Assembly: GCA_022511125.1 (NCBI GenBank)
Contig: JAFLSD010000003.1
Coordinates: forward strand, 1-64,000
DNA: 64,000 nucleotides
Source of the DNA: Paramuribaculum sp.
GTDB lineage: Bacteria; Bacteroidota; Bacteroidia; Bacteroidales; Muribaculaceae
Direction of reading: 5' to 3'
The translations under genes were made by a program, and so were the position numbers. Each line of letters opens with the position of its first letter. Position 1 is the first letter of the stretch. The notes below the pieces were generated by a model. That model saw only the letters and a list, made by a program, of their open reading frames with translations, was not told the DNA's origin and made no database searches. This document shows, piece after piece, positions 17,124 through 26,073 of the stretch.

Positions 17124-18443
17124 ATGGATATCAAAAAAACCGGATATATAATTTTATTTACGCTACTCCTTTCGGCACAAGGCGTTTCCTGTGCTTCACG
17201 CCGATATGGAAGAGGACTGACAGCCGAGGGTTCAAACAAATCGGCTTTTACTATTTTTACCAATCCGGCTCAGGACTGTTCAAAAGGGATGAACATCAGT
17301 TGGGGATCTCCGTTGGGTAAATATTGCATGATCGAGATAATCAACGATTCAAATTTAAAACGAGCCTTCTATACTTCAGAAGATCCTGAAATTTGCGAGA
17401 CATTCGACAGTATCTATTCCAAACTGGCCGACGGGACGAACGTCTATGAATCGCACGTTTTCAATAAACATAATTTCGAAATCTTCAATCTTGACCCCGA
17501 TTGCGATTATAAATATCGGATTATCACATCCGACGAAGAAACTAATCTTATGGAATACAGCGACTTCCATTACTTCCGCACTGCCGGCGCCGATTCATGG
17601 AAAGCAGCTATCATAGGTGACTTCCATCATTATTCTCCAATGTGGAGCCGTCTGGACGCTGCAATGGAAATGATCGAGGTACTTGATGAGGTTTCCGACG
17701 GATTCGATTGGATTTTGTCAACCGGCGACCAATGTGCATGGGGCGGAAGTTATAATTTCTGGACAGAACTGTCGGAGCAGCCGGCCTATAAAAATTTCAT
17801 GTGGGCCACCGTTCAGGGTAACCATGACCATCAGACCCGAGAAAACGATAAATCCGATGCCTTTTTCCGTGACTCCCATTTCTATCCCGCAAACGGTTAC
17901 AGCGGGCAGGAAGGAGTCTCCTATTGGTTTAAATATGGCGACGTGCTTTTCTTTATGCTCAACAATGAAGCCATGCGTACAGCAGCAAGCCTCAATCCTG
18001 TTTTCAATTGGATGGAAAGAGTCATAAAACGAAATCACTCCAAATATATCGTAGTTGTTCAACACAATGAATGGCTGATCGGTACTAACGGAGCCAATAG
18101 CCAACTTGACAGATTCCGCAATGAATTCGACCGTCTTGGAGTTGACCTCGCAATATCCGGTAACAATCACGCCTATCTTCGTACTTTTCCGTTGCGCGAT
18201 CGTGAGCCTGTTGAGCCTGAGGACGGAATTTTTTATGTCGTTACTCCATCAAGCGACGACAATCGCGGTCGTCAGCTCAAACCTGTTGTCGCAAACGAAG
18301 ACATAATTGCAGAACGTTGGAGTGAAGGAGCACGAACTGTCGGTGGGATGATTATGGATGTGAACCCTGATAGAATCATAATGACGCTTTACGACAGGTA
18401 TGGCGATGTCAAGGATTCCTTTACCGTCCCGGCAAAGAGATGA
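17124..18443 (+). CDS. calcineurin-like metallophosphoesterase lipoprotein
   Basis: An N-terminal lipoprotein signal ends at Cys23 (AQGVSC). Residues 40-155 form a fibronectin-type/purple-acid-phosphatase-like front (FEIFNLDPDCDYKYRI). The phosphoesterase domain follows with GDFH (Asp166, His168), GDQ (Asp202), GNHD (233-235) and a later His in VVVQHNEW (His314). The last motif is GNNHAY (346-351) where most members have GHxH, so the first histidine is replaced by Asn while the second (His349) stays. Length 439 residues, anchored in the envelope; substrate unknown. Confidence 0.88.
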   Translation: MDIKKTGYIILFTLLLSAQGVSCASRRYGRGLTAEGSNKSAFTIFTNPAQDCSKGMNISWGSPLGKYCMIEIINDSNLKRAFYTSEDPEICETFDSIYSKLADGTNVYESHVFNKHNFEIFNLDPDCDYKYRIITSDEETNLMEYSDFHYFRTAGADSWKAAIIGDFHHYSPMWSRLDAAMEMIEVLDEVSDGFDWILSTGDQCAWGGSYNFWTELSEQPAYKNFMWATVQGNHDHQTRENDKSDAFFRDSHFYPANGYSGQEGVSYWFKYGDVLFFMLNNEAMRTAASLNPVFNWMERVIKRNHSKYIVVVQHNEWLIGTNGANSQLDRFRNEFDRLGVDLAISGNNHAYLRTFPLRDREPVEPEDGIFYVVTPSSDDNRGRQLKPVVANEDIIAERWSEGARTVGGMIMDVNPDRIIMTLYDRYGDVKDSFTVPAKR

Positions 18444-18493
18444 TAGAATCCTTACGATATCGAGTACCGTAAATTGCTTTTTTCATCCAATTC

Positions 18494-18524
18494 ATTGAAT
18501 ACTTGAAACTTTTTAATATATTTG
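18494..18524 (+). promoter_or_regulatory. promoter of the OmpA-family lipoprotein gene
   Basis: ATTG (18494-18497) and TATATTTG (18517-18524) are 19 nt apart, followed by a leader of about 30 nt. Confidence 0.65.
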
Positions 18525-18561
18525 CACCTGGACTCATTAGAAAATTAAATTCAGAACCAAT

Positions 18562-19422
18562 ATGAAAATACGTTATCTTTTGATAGGCTTTGCGGCTATC
18601 GGTATGGTTTCGACAAGTTGTGTGACCAACAAAAAGTATTCTCAGCTCCAGCAGAAATATAGCGAACTGGAACTTGTTTACGGCAGCACGCGCGACGATC
18701 TCCTCTCCTGCAACTCGGATGTCCGCAATCTTCAGACACAGCTCGATAACGCCAACCAGCAGAATAGGCAGTTGCGAAACGATATCACCGACTTAAAAAA
18801 AGCCTTAGGCAAAAGTATGGAGGCGAATAATCAGGGAAGTATCAATATCTCTAAACTTGTAGATGAGATAAATGCTTCAAATAAATATATCAAGCAACTG
18901 GTCGATGCCAAATCAAAATCGGATTCTTTGAATATTGCCCTCACAAACAAACTTACACGTTCGCTGAGCACTGACGAACTTCGTGATGTGGACGTAAAGG
19001 TGTTGAAAGGCGTTGTCTATATTTCACTCTCCGACAATATGCTGTTTAAAAGCGGCAGCTATGAAGTGAGCCAACAGGCCCATCAGACACTCTCCAAAAT
19101 TGCCAAAATCCTCAACGATTTTAAAGATTTCGAGGTGGTAGTGGAAGGCAATACCGACAATGTGCCTATTTCAAAAACGAATATCAGAAACAACTGGGAT
19201 CTGTCGGCTTTGCGCGCATCGTCAATAGTTCAAGTTCTCCAGAACGATTTCGGAATCGCACCCAACCGACTCTCGGCTGCGGGACGTGGTGAATACAATC
19301 CGGTGAGCGACAATGATTCCGACCTCGGAAAGCAACGAAATCGCCGCACAGAAATTATCATTACTCCCAAGCTCGATCAATTCATGGACTTGATAGATCA
19401 AGCTCCGGAAGCCGACAATTAA
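18562..19422 (+). CDS. OmpA family lipoprotein (peptidoglycan-binding)
   Basis: A lipoprotein signal ends at Cys20 (MVSTSC). Residues 25-100 form a long coiled coil (YSQLQQKYSELELVYGSTRD and on), and the C-terminal domain is OmpA/MotB type: DNMLFKSGSYEVSQQAHQTL, then VVVEGNTDNVPI, NNWDLSALRASSIVQVL and GKQRNRRTEIII. This domain binds diaminopimelate in peptidoglycan, so the protein likely tethers the outer membrane to the wall. Length 286. Own promoter; the metallopeptidase gene follows by 35 nt and may share the transcript. Confidence 0.92.
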   Translation: MKIRYLLIGFAAIGMVSTSCVTNKKYSQLQQKYSELELVYGSTRDDLLSCNSDVRNLQTQLDNANQQNRQLRNDITDLKKALGKSMEANNQGSINISKLVDEINASNKYIKQLVDAKSKSDSLNIALTNKLTRSLSTDELRDVDVKVLKGVVYISLSDNMLFKSGSYEVSQQAHQTLSKIAKILNDFKDFEVVVEGNTDNVPISKTNIRNNWDLSALRASSIVQVLQNDFGIAPNRLSAAGRGEYNPVSDNDSDLGKQRNRRTEIIITPKLDQFMDLIDQAPEADN

Positions 19423-19457
19423 TCCTATTCCACGGAAATATCAGGCTCTAAACTTAT

Positions 19458-20324
19458 ATGAGGCTCGACGGCAGACGATTCAGCAACAACGTTAGCGACC
19501 GTCGCGGTTCCACCGGTGGAGGTTTCCGCATAGCGGGCATCGGAGGGGTTGCTGGATTGGTTATAATAGCTTTGCTAACATGGCTCACGGGAGGAGATCC
19601 TTTATCTGTAGTCAGTGAGTCGATTAGTAATGGTTCGACCTTGACAGGCGGCGAATATGTCCCTTCCGAAAAAGAAAATGAATATGCTGAATTTGCAAGT
19701 AGGATCTTAGCAGGTACGGAGGATGTTTGGACAGAGCAATTCAAGAAAATGGGGCTTAAATATCGCGAGCCGAAAATGGTGTTATACACCGGAGCGGTCA
19801 CATCCGGCTGCGGTAACGCAATAGCCTCTGTCGGTCCGTTCTATTGCTCTGCCGATGAAACCATCTATATCGACCTTTCGTTTTTCGAAGAAATGGAAAA
19901 TCAGATGGGAGCAGGTGGAGACTTTGCATACGCCTATGTCATTGCTCATGAAGTCGGCCATCATGTACAGCATTTATTGGGAACACTCGATGAAGCTCAT
20001 TCGGCAATGGCTTCAACTAACAAAACCGAAGCTAACAGACTTAGTGTCCGAACGGAACTACAGGCTGATTTTTATGCCGGAGTTTGGGCTTACCATGACA
20101 ACCGGCTTTTCCGCTCTTTAGAGGACGGCGACATTGAGGAAGGACTTAACGCCGCGTCTAAAATAGGCGACGACTACTTGCAGAAACAAGCGCAAGGTTA
20201 TGCCGTACCCGAAACGTTCAATCACGGACGTTCCGATCAGCGAGTCAGATGGCTTAAACGAGGGGCCTCTACCGGCGACATCCGCATGGGAGATACCTTC
20301 TCTCCTGACTACAGTTCACTCTAA
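19458..20324 (+). CDS. neutral zinc metallopeptidase, YpfJ/KPN_02809 family
   Basis: MRLDGRRFSNNVSDRRGS at the start is the family hallmark. One transmembrane helix spans about residues 25-43. The zincin motif HEVGHHVQ lies at 164-171, with the third ligand region in RTELQADFYAGVW near 195. The 288-residue protein is probably anchored in the inner membrane with the catalytic domain in the periplasm. Family substrates are not known. It follows the OmpA lipoprotein gene on the same strand and ends 15 nt from the convergent transporter gene. Confidence 0.92.
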   Translation: MRLDGRRFSNNVSDRRGSTGGGFRIAGIGGVAGLVIIALLTWLTGGDPLSVVSESISNGSTLTGGEYVPSEKENEYAEFASRILAGTEDVWTEQFKKMGLKYREPKMVLYTGAVTSGCGNAIASVGPFYCSADETIYIDLSFFEEMENQMGAGGDFAYAYVIAHEVGHHVQHLLGTLDEAHSAMASTNKTEANRLSVRTELQADFYAGVWAYHDNRLFRSLEDGDIEEGLNAASKIGDDYLQKQAQGYAVPETFNHGRSDQRVRWLKRGASTGDIRMGDTFSPDYSSL

Positions 20325-20339
20325 CCAAATTAATAACAA

Positions 20340-21272
20340 TCATTTTCCAGACTTCAGCTGAGGGACGCCTGAAACGGGAGCTCTTTCTGAAGTTTCAACC
20401 ATATACACCGACAGAAGCATCAGCAGTATAGCAAATATCTGCCACCATGAAAAATGATCCTGCCCCAAAATATAGCTCGCTATTGCCGAAACTATCAGGA
20501 TGAGATCGCTATACAAAGCCACCACTGTAGCCGACAACAGATTTAAAGAAAAATCCTGTAAAAGATAGCTTATAAATGAAGGGAAAATCAAGATAAAGAG
20601 AAGGACAAGCATAGGAACACCGAAAAGATGTGAATGAAGCACTGGCGCATTCCAACCGGTAAAACACACAAGAGCTATCGCGCCAAGTGTCCCTCCTCCG
20701 AAAGTCAAAAACGAGACCATTGCACTCCCGTAACGGGGAATGAATTTCTTTTCAATCACAAGATATGCAGCATATAGCACGGCACCCGACAGACACAATA
20801 GATTCCCTTTCAAAGGATCTGAAGCTATCTCGCTTCCATGTTGCGTGAGAATACAAAGTAAAGCACCTCCGAAGCCTATTAGCATCCCGACTATTTTTTT
20901 TACCGTAGCCTTTTCCGTTTTTATTATCAGGCATATTATAAACACGAAAACCGGTTGCAGACTGATAAAGATCGAAGACGAGATAGGAGTCGTATACGTA
21001 AGACCTTCGAGCAAAGTCCACATGTAGCCGAATACTAACAATAGTCCCGTAAAGATTAGAAGAAGCGTGTCTTTTAGCTTGGGGTAAGGAAATTTTCGCG
21101 GAGTCAACAACTGATAGAGTAGAAACAGAAGAGTTCCGGCACCAAGACGTAACACCACACCCGACTGTGCGTTCATCCATTTGGGCAACAGATATCTCAA
21201 AGCATTCTGGTTCAATCCCGAAAAAGTTTTCGCGACGAACATCATCAAATTCCCTTTAACCTCCTGATTCAT
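20340..21272 (-). CDS. EamA/DMT superfamily transporter
   Basis: The 310-residue protein has about ten hydrophobic segments in two homologous halves, as in EamA drug/metabolite transporters. The first half contains SGVVLRLGAGTLLFLLYQLL and ISSSIFISLQPVFVFIICLI, the typical end-of-first-half pattern; the second begins near GNLLCLSGAVLYAAYLVIEK. Substrate cannot be told from sequence. It stands alone between a convergent metallopeptidase gene and tRNA-Pro. Confidence 0.88.
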   Translation of the reverse strand: MNQEVKGNLMMFVAKTFSGLNQNALRYLLPKWMNAQSGVVLRLGAGTLLFLLYQLLTPRKFPYPKLKDTLLLIFTGLLLVFGYMWTLLEGLTYTTPISSSIFISLQPVFVFIICLIIKTEKATVKKIVGMLIGFGGALLCILTQHGSEIASDPLKGNLLCLSGAVLYAAYLVIEKKFIPRYGSAMVSFLTFGGGTLGAIALVCFTGWNAPVLHSHLFGVPMLVLLFILIFPSFISYLLQDFSLNLLSATVVALYSDLILIVSAIASYILGQDHFSWWQIFAILLMLLSVYMVETSERAPVSGVPQLKSGK

Positions 21273-21380
21273 ATTTTCCCTTTGCTAATTTTACAGCACT
21301 AAGCTACCATTTTATTTTTAGCTCCTGTATTAAAATTTGTTAAACTATTTCACCCTAAATCTTGAAATTCATTTTAATTG

Positions 21381-21412
21381 AAAAAAAGCGGAAGCACAAA
21401 AATTGTACTTCC
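21381..21412 (-). terminator. terminator of the tRNA-Pro transcript
   Basis: GGAAGCACAA (21390-21399) pairs with TTGTACTTCC (21403-21412) with one mismatch and a 3-nt loop. On the minus strand a run of seven T (21381-21387) follows, 22 nt past the tRNA 3' end. Confidence 0.8.
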
Positions 21413-21433
21413 ACTCAGCTGATGTTATTCTGT

Positions 21434-21507
21434 CGGGGTGAAAGGATTCGAACCTTCGACCCCCTGCTCCCAAAGCAGGTGCGCTAACCGGACTGCGCTA
21501 CGCCCCG
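21434..21507 (-). tRNA. tRNA-Pro (anticodon TGG)
   Basis: The minus strand folds into a 74-nt cloverleaf: acceptor CGGGGCG pairing with CACCCCG less the discriminator, a D-arm GCGCAGTCCGGTTAGCGC, the anticodon loop TTTGGGA with TGG, and a T-arm GGTTCGAATCC. The CCA end is not encoded. A -7 element (21518-21525) and a terminator frame it. Confidence 0.95.
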
Positions 21508-21517
21508 AAAGACTGTG

Positions 21518-21525
21518 CAAAGGTA
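21518..21525 (-). promoter_or_regulatory. -7 element for tRNA-Pro
   Basis: The minus strand reads TACCTTTG, an exact TAnnTTTG match, 10 nt upstream of the tRNA 5' end. The -33 region is A/T-rich without a clear TTTG. Confidence 0.55.
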
Positions 21526-21572
21526 GTAATTATAATCAAGAATAAAAAATTCGGAACAAATAAAGCATAAAA

Positions 21573-21600
21573 AAAGTCTTCGGTTGGTGCCGAAGACTTT
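21573..21600 (-). terminator. terminator of the OmpA-like porin gene
   Basis: AAAGTCTTCGG (21573-21583) and CCGAAGACTTT (21590-21600) form a perfect 11-bp stem with a 6-nt loop. On the minus strand a T-run follows. It lies 40 nt past the stop codon. Confidence 0.9.
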
Positions 21601-21639
21601 TCATATTTAACTGTCAATTATTCTGACTGATCAAGAATA

Positions 21640-22863
21640 TTACTGAGCCTGTTCGAAGATTACGATACGGTTCCAGTTGTTTTCCGGGAGAGGCTGTTCG
21701 TCGCTACCGAATGCTCTGATTGTGAGACGGCTCGGATCGATACCGTATTCGTTAACAAGAGCGTCAACAACTGCCTGTGCACGTTTCTGCGAGAGGGTCA
21801 TGTTGTAAGCAGAAGTACCTGTGTCTTTGTCAGCATAACCGTCAACGCAAACCTTAGCATTAGAGTTAGCCTTCATCCACTGAGAAATGATGTATACGTT
21901 AACCATTTCTTCTTTAGATATGCGTGCGCTGTTGATTTTGAAGCGAACTGTTGCGAGAAGCGGTGCTTCGATAACAACCTGTTCAACTGCTTCAATCTGC
22001 GGGCACGGGAGCTGAGCTTCAGCTTCAGCAAGAGCTGCGGCTGTAGTAGCGAGAGCTGCGCGTGTTTCGTTGATCTGGTTGTTGAGTGAGTTGATGTAGT
22101 CGATGTATTCGCACGGGTTGTAAGCAGTGTACTTACGTTCGCCAAAGTTAATGTTGAAACCACCATAAACTGCGAGGTTAGCTTCGATGGGGTCGCCAGA
22201 TGCTACGTTGTCGAAGTTGTCGCCGTAGAAATTAGCGCGAGCTTCTGCGAAGAAGTCAACGCATTTAGCGAGACGAAGACGGAGCTGGATACCGGCAGAA
22301 ACAGGAAGAGTAACTTCTTTTGTTTTACGATATTTGCCACCTTCAGTCGGGATAGTACCTTCGAGTGTGCTACCCGGGAAGTTCCAAGTATAAGTGCCGC
22401 CTACTCCTACGAAAGGAATGATGCTGAATACGCGGTCAGCTTTCGGACCACAGATAGAGTTGAGCATATCCCAAGTAAGGTCGAAGTTACCGTTTGCCAT
22501 GTTAGCGCTACGGAGTGTTCCCCATTCAGTGTGGATCTTACCATAGTAACCTGTGATACGGAATCCGAGGTAAGGGCTGAACCAGTGACCTACGCCTACA
22601 TTGTAGATAGCGGTGATATGACGTTTTGATGTTCCGCTGATGAGGTTGTGGTCAACATAAGGCACCTGCATACCTGCGCCTAACTGGAGATACCAGTTGT
22701 CTTTCCAAGAAGTAGTGTACTTAGTTCCGCAGTCTGCGGGCTTAACAAGAGAAACCGGAGCAACCGTTTCCGTAACCACTACAGTCTGCTGAGCCTTTGC
22801 AGTGTTAGCCGACAGAAGCAGAGCTCCAAATCCGGCAATCGCTAAGAGAAGGTTCTTTTTCAT
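21640..22863 (-). CDS. OmpA-like outer membrane protein (beta-barrel plus OmpA domain)
   Basis: A signal peptide (about residues 1-24, cut near NTAKA/QQ) precedes an eight-strand-type barrel with alternating aromatic strands (NWYLQLGAGMQVPYV, YLGFRITGYYGKIHTEW, VFSIIPFVGVGGTYTWNF). A short coiled segment (SLNNQINETRAALATTAAAL) leads to a C-terminal OmpA domain (ATVRFKINSARISKEE, VDGYADKDTG, LSQKRAQAVVDALV). It resembles the abundant major OmpA porins of Bacteroidales. The 407-residue gene has a strong terminator and a long AT-rich leader, both consistent with high expression. Confidence 0.9.
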   Translation of the reverse strand: MKKNLLLAIAGFGALLLSANTAKAQQTVVVTETVAPVSLVKPADCGTKYTTSWKDNWYLQLGAGMQVPYVDHNLISGTSKRHITAIYNVGVGHWFSPYLGFRITGYYGKIHTEWGTLRSANMANGNFDLTWDMLNSICGPKADRVFSIIPFVGVGGTYTWNFPGSTLEGTIPTEGGKYRKTKEVTLPVSAGIQLRLRLAKCVDFFAEARANFYGDNFDNVASGDPIEANLAVYGGFNINFGERKYTAYNPCEYIDYINSLNNQINETRAALATTAAALAEAEAQLPCPQIEAVEQVVIEAPLLATVRFKINSARISKEEMVNVYIISQWMKANSNAKVCVDGYADKDTGTSAYNMTLSQKRAQAVVDALVNEYGIDPSRLTIRAFGSDEQPLPENNWNRIVIFEQAQ

Positions 22864-23166
22864 TCTGTTAAAAAATTTAATGAAACATGTATTGATTTAT
22901 TAAGTCTTATTTAGGTTCCGTTCAGCAATCATAGATGGCGTCACGGGAAATGATTTTTTCTTTAAAACGTTTTATATTTAATTTAGTTCGCACATTTAGC
23001 ATAATTTTTTGCGAATATATGAATTAGCTGTTGACGGAAATCCATAATTCGATGCAAAATTAGTAAAAAAGAATCAGATAATATAGAAGTTGCGTTAAAA
23101 AATATCAACTTTTTCAAAAAAAATAAATGTTTTTGATAAATATATAGTTTTCAAGCCATAAGCAAG
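22864..23166 (-). other. long AT-rich leader of the OmpA-like gene
   Basis: No gene is seen in these 303 bases. A -7 match, TAATTTTG on the minus strand at 23055-23062, would give a 5' UTR of about 185 nt; the -33 match is poor. Long leaders are common for abundant outer membrane protein mRNAs, but no specific structure stands out. Confidence 0.5.
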
Positions 23167-23862
23167 TCAGATTTTCATGCGCCCTTGGTCACTGTATGAG
23201 TAAAATCCGCTATCGGTAATTATAAGATGATCAAGAACACGGATATCGAGCAAAGCTGCCGCCTGTGTTATTTTCGAGGTGAGAGTGTCGTCTTGCGGAC
23301 TGGGCGCAAGATTTCCCGAAGGGTGGTTGTGAGCTAGAATGATTGCCGAAGCCATACGATCAATAGCCTCACGGAGTATGATTTTGACATCTACAACGGT
23401 CATTGCGGTTCCTCCCGAAGAGATACATATATCGGTTACAATTCGGTTAGCCCGATTGAGAATGATTATCCAGAATTGTTCGTGATCGAGGTGTTCGAAG
23501 CGGTGACGTATGAATCTAAATGCATCATCAGAGGAGCGTACGCTAATTTGTTTGCGGTCGGCATTTTCATCACGACAACGAAGACCGAGCTCGAAAGCGG
23601 CGGATAGTGCAACGGCTTTAGCTATACCAACACCATGAAATGTTTTCACCATGGCAGGGATTGACATGCCTGCGAGAGGAGCAAGCTTATTGTCGACCAT
23701 TGCAAGGATGTCGCGACTCATGTCGATAACCGACATGCCCGGAAGTCCACCGCCAAAAATCACCGCTAGGAGTTCTGCGTTGGATAGCGATCTGATTCCT
23801 TTCGCAAGAGCTTTTTCGCGTGGCTTTTCTTCTTCACTAAGGTCGGATATAAGTCGGTTCAT
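23167..23862 (-). CDS. radC: RadC family JAB/MPN protein
   Basis: RadC proteins carry an N-terminal helix-hairpin-helix part (LSNAELLAVIFGGG, FHGVGIAKAVALSAAFELG) and a C-terminal JAMM metalloprotease-like domain. The metal site is intact: the Glu-containing strand before ICISSGG, then AHNHPSGN and SPQDD near residues 175-191. Despite the name, a direct DNA repair role is not established. Length 231, usual for the family. It is the last gene of a minus-strand run starting at the formate channel. Confidence 0.92.
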   Translation of the reverse strand: MNRLISDLSEEEKPREKALAKGIRSLSNAELLAVIFGGGLPGMSVIDMSRDILAMVDNKLAPLAGMSIPAMVKTFHGVGIAKAVALSAAFELGLRCRDENADRKQISVRSSDDAFRFIRHRFEHLDHEQFWIIILNRANRIVTDICISSGGTAMTVVDVKIILREAIDRMASAIILAHNHPSGNLAPSPQDDTLTSKITQAAALLDIRVLDHLIITDSGFYSYSDQGRMKI

Positions 23863-23920
23863 GAGAAATAGTGGATGAAAGGATTGGTAAAGGCATAATC
23901 AATTATAAGGGTATAAGGGA

Positions 23921-24925
23921 CTATTTTCCGCGACGCATTTCGATTTCGGACTGAATGTCGCGTCCCCGTCGAAGAAGGATCTTTCCGAACCAAGCCCGAA
24001 GGAAACCAGTTCCGTAGCCTACAATCTGTATTACCCCCGCTGGTAGTGAAAGGAGTGTCACTTTTAAACTTTTTGTAGAAATAGCGGCACAAACGATAAG
24101 GGCGAGACCATAGATCGCAAGGGGTAGCAACCACCAAGGTGAGAAAACGATGGCGAACACAATGCATGCTAACGCAATCAGAACGGCTAACGCGGGAAGC
24201 GTGTGAACGAGTTTGAGGGAGTCAGAATAGAGCAATTTGAGAGTTATTCGCGACATGCCGAATACGTGAACCTGTCGGAAAAATTTGCGGAAATCCACAC
24301 GCCTCTTATGATAGACGGGAGCCTCCGCTATAAGACCTATTTTATAACCGGCCTGACGAATGCGTGTACTCATATCTATATCCTCCGAGAACATCTCCCG
24401 AAATCCACCGACCTCATCATAAACTTTCCGACGATAGCCCATATTGAAAGAACGTGGCGTAAATTTTTCCATGCTGATTTTACCACCCCTAATCCCTCCG
24501 GTCGTTATAAAAGAGGTCATAGCGAAATTGATAGCTTTCTGAACAGGCGAAAAGGATTCGTGAGCAGCATCCGGACCTCCGTAGCAGTCCAGTGGATTTT
24601 GATCCAGTGCTCGCGAAAGATTGTCGAAATAATCATACGGAATTACACAGTCGCTATCAAAGAACACAAGCCACTCACCCTGCGAACGCTCTATGCCGTA
24701 ATTACGAGCTATCGAGCGCCCTTCATTAGCTTTCCAAAAATAGTGGACATCAAGCTCACCGGCATACTTTTCCGTTTCTGCTCGACATGAAATCGTCGAG
24801 CCGTCCTCGACTATTATTACTTCAAAATCTTTCCGCGTCTGCTTCTGAAGGCTTCCGAGAAGATCCTCTACTTCGACGGGACGGTTGTAAACGGGCACTA
24901 TTACTGAATATCGTGGCTTATCCAT
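23921..24925 (-). CDS. family 2 glycosyltransferase
   Basis: A GT-A domain fills residues 5-230: YSVIVPVYNRPVEVEDLL, DFEVIIVEDGS, a DSD metal motif in WLVFFDSDCVIP, and FSEDIDMSTRIRQAGYKIG. Three hydrophobic segments follow (about 240-320), so the enzyme is anchored in the inner membrane. The acceptor is unknown. It overlaps nspC by one base (TGATG), so the two are translationally coupled. Length 334. Confidence 0.9.
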   Translation of the reverse strand: MDKPRYSVIVPVYNRPVEVEDLLGSLQKQTRKDFEVIIVEDGSTISCRAETEKYAGELDVHYFWKANEGRSIARNYGIERSQGEWLVFFDSDCVIPYDYFDNLSRALDQNPLDCYGGPDAAHESFSPVQKAINFAMTSFITTGGIRGGKISMEKFTPRSFNMGYRRKVYDEVGGFREMFSEDIDMSTRIRQAGYKIGLIAEAPVYHKRRVDFRKFFRQVHVFGMSRITLKLLYSDSLKLVHTLPALAVLIALACIVFAIVFSPWWLLPLAIYGLALIVCAAISTKSLKVTLLSLPAGVIQIVGYGTGFLRAWFGKILLRRGRDIQSEIEMRRGK

Positions 24926-26073
24926 CAGCTCATTCTTGATTTATAATCTTCGTAAGTGAAACGTCGCAGGTATTCTATCGAGCCGTCTGAACGGCAAAGT
25001 GCCATATCCGGGTGAGACAGACCGTTGAACATAGTGGTTTTCACCGTCGTATAATGGTTCATATCTTCAAAGGTCAGACGGTCACCGGGACGTAGCGGTT
25101 CTGCAAAATGCCAGTCGCCCATAAAATCGCCGCTAAGACATGAATTGCCTCCTATCCTATAAGCTGTTCCACCTTTTTCCTTGAGATTACTTTCCGCAAT
25201 GATCGGTTTGTATGGCATTTCAAGACAATCAGGCATGTGACAAGCAAAAGATGCGTCGATAATAGCCGTTTTTATTCCTTCGTTCTCCACCACATCGACT
25301 ACAGAGGATATTAAATCGCCGGTTCTCCATGTAAACGCGCTTCCCGGTTCAAGAATAATCTGAAGATTCGTATAACGGGATTTGAAATCCTTAAGGAGCG
25401 ATATGAGATGTCCCACATCATACCCCTCCCGAGTCATTAGATGGCCGCCTCCCATGTTTATCCATTTAAGGCGCGGCAGAAGATGACCGAACTGAGTTTC
25501 AAAGGCTTCCAGCACTTTTTCAAGGTCATAGGAAGATGATTCGCATAATGCATGAAAATGAAAACCTTCAAGATATGGAGGCAGAGGATCAGTCAGATCT
25601 TCGGCAACGACTCCGAACCTCGATCCGGGCAAAGCTGGGTTATAGATATCGGTTTCTATAACGGAACACCGCGGATTAACTCGCAAACCGCAGCTCACAC
25701 CGGCAGCATGAGCCTGAGACCCGAAACGATGGAGCTGCGACAACGAGTTGAAGGTGATATGCGTCGATTTTTCAATAAATTCTCCGATAGTTTCTTCCGT
25801 ATAAGCCGGGCAATAACTATGGGCTTCACCCCCTAATGTTTCGCACCCTAAACGCAGTTCGTTTAGCGACGAAGCCGTAAAATCGCGACAATATTCTGCC
25901 ACTATCGGGAATGTTCGCCATAGAGCGTTAGCCTTGAAAGCCATTATAATATTGACCCCTGCTTCACGGCTCACATGTTGTATCAGAGAGAGGTTGTGTC
26001 TGAGACGATCCTCATAAACGAGATAGACCGGTGTGGGTATTGTCGTCGGCGTATATTGCGTAATGTTGCTCAT
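24925..26073 (-). CDS. nspC: carboxynorspermidine decarboxylase
   Basis: NspC is a PLP enzyme of the alanine racemase-fold decarboxylases; it removes CO2 from carboxy(nor)spermidine, the last step of the alternative spermidine pathway common in Bacteroidota. The PLP lysine is in NIIMAFKANA near residue 47; other landmarks are GFHFHALCESSSYDLE, WINMGGGHLMTREGY, and the catalytic Cys in GNSCLSGDFMGDW near 305. Length 382. It overlaps the upstream helicase gene by 4 nt. The dehydrogenase partner of the pathway is not in the window. Confidence 0.93.
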   Translation of the reverse strand: MSNITQYTPTTIPTPVYLVYEDRLRHNLSLIQHVSREAGVNIIMAFKANALWRTFPIVAEYCRDFTASSLNELRLGCETLGGEAHSYCPAYTEETIGEFIEKSTHITFNSLSQLHRFGSQAHAAGVSCGLRVNPRCSVIETDIYNPALPGSRFGVVAEDLTDPLPPYLEGFHFHALCESSSYDLEKVLEAFETQFGHLLPRLKWINMGGGHLMTREGYDVGHLISLLKDFKSRYTNLQIILEPGSAFTWRTGDLISSVVDVVENEGIKTAIIDASFACHMPDCLEMPYKPIIAESNLKEKGGTAYRIGGNSCLSGDFMGDWHFAEPLRPGDRLTFEDMNHYTTVKTTMFNGLSHPDMALCRSDGSIEYLRRFTYEDYKSRMS

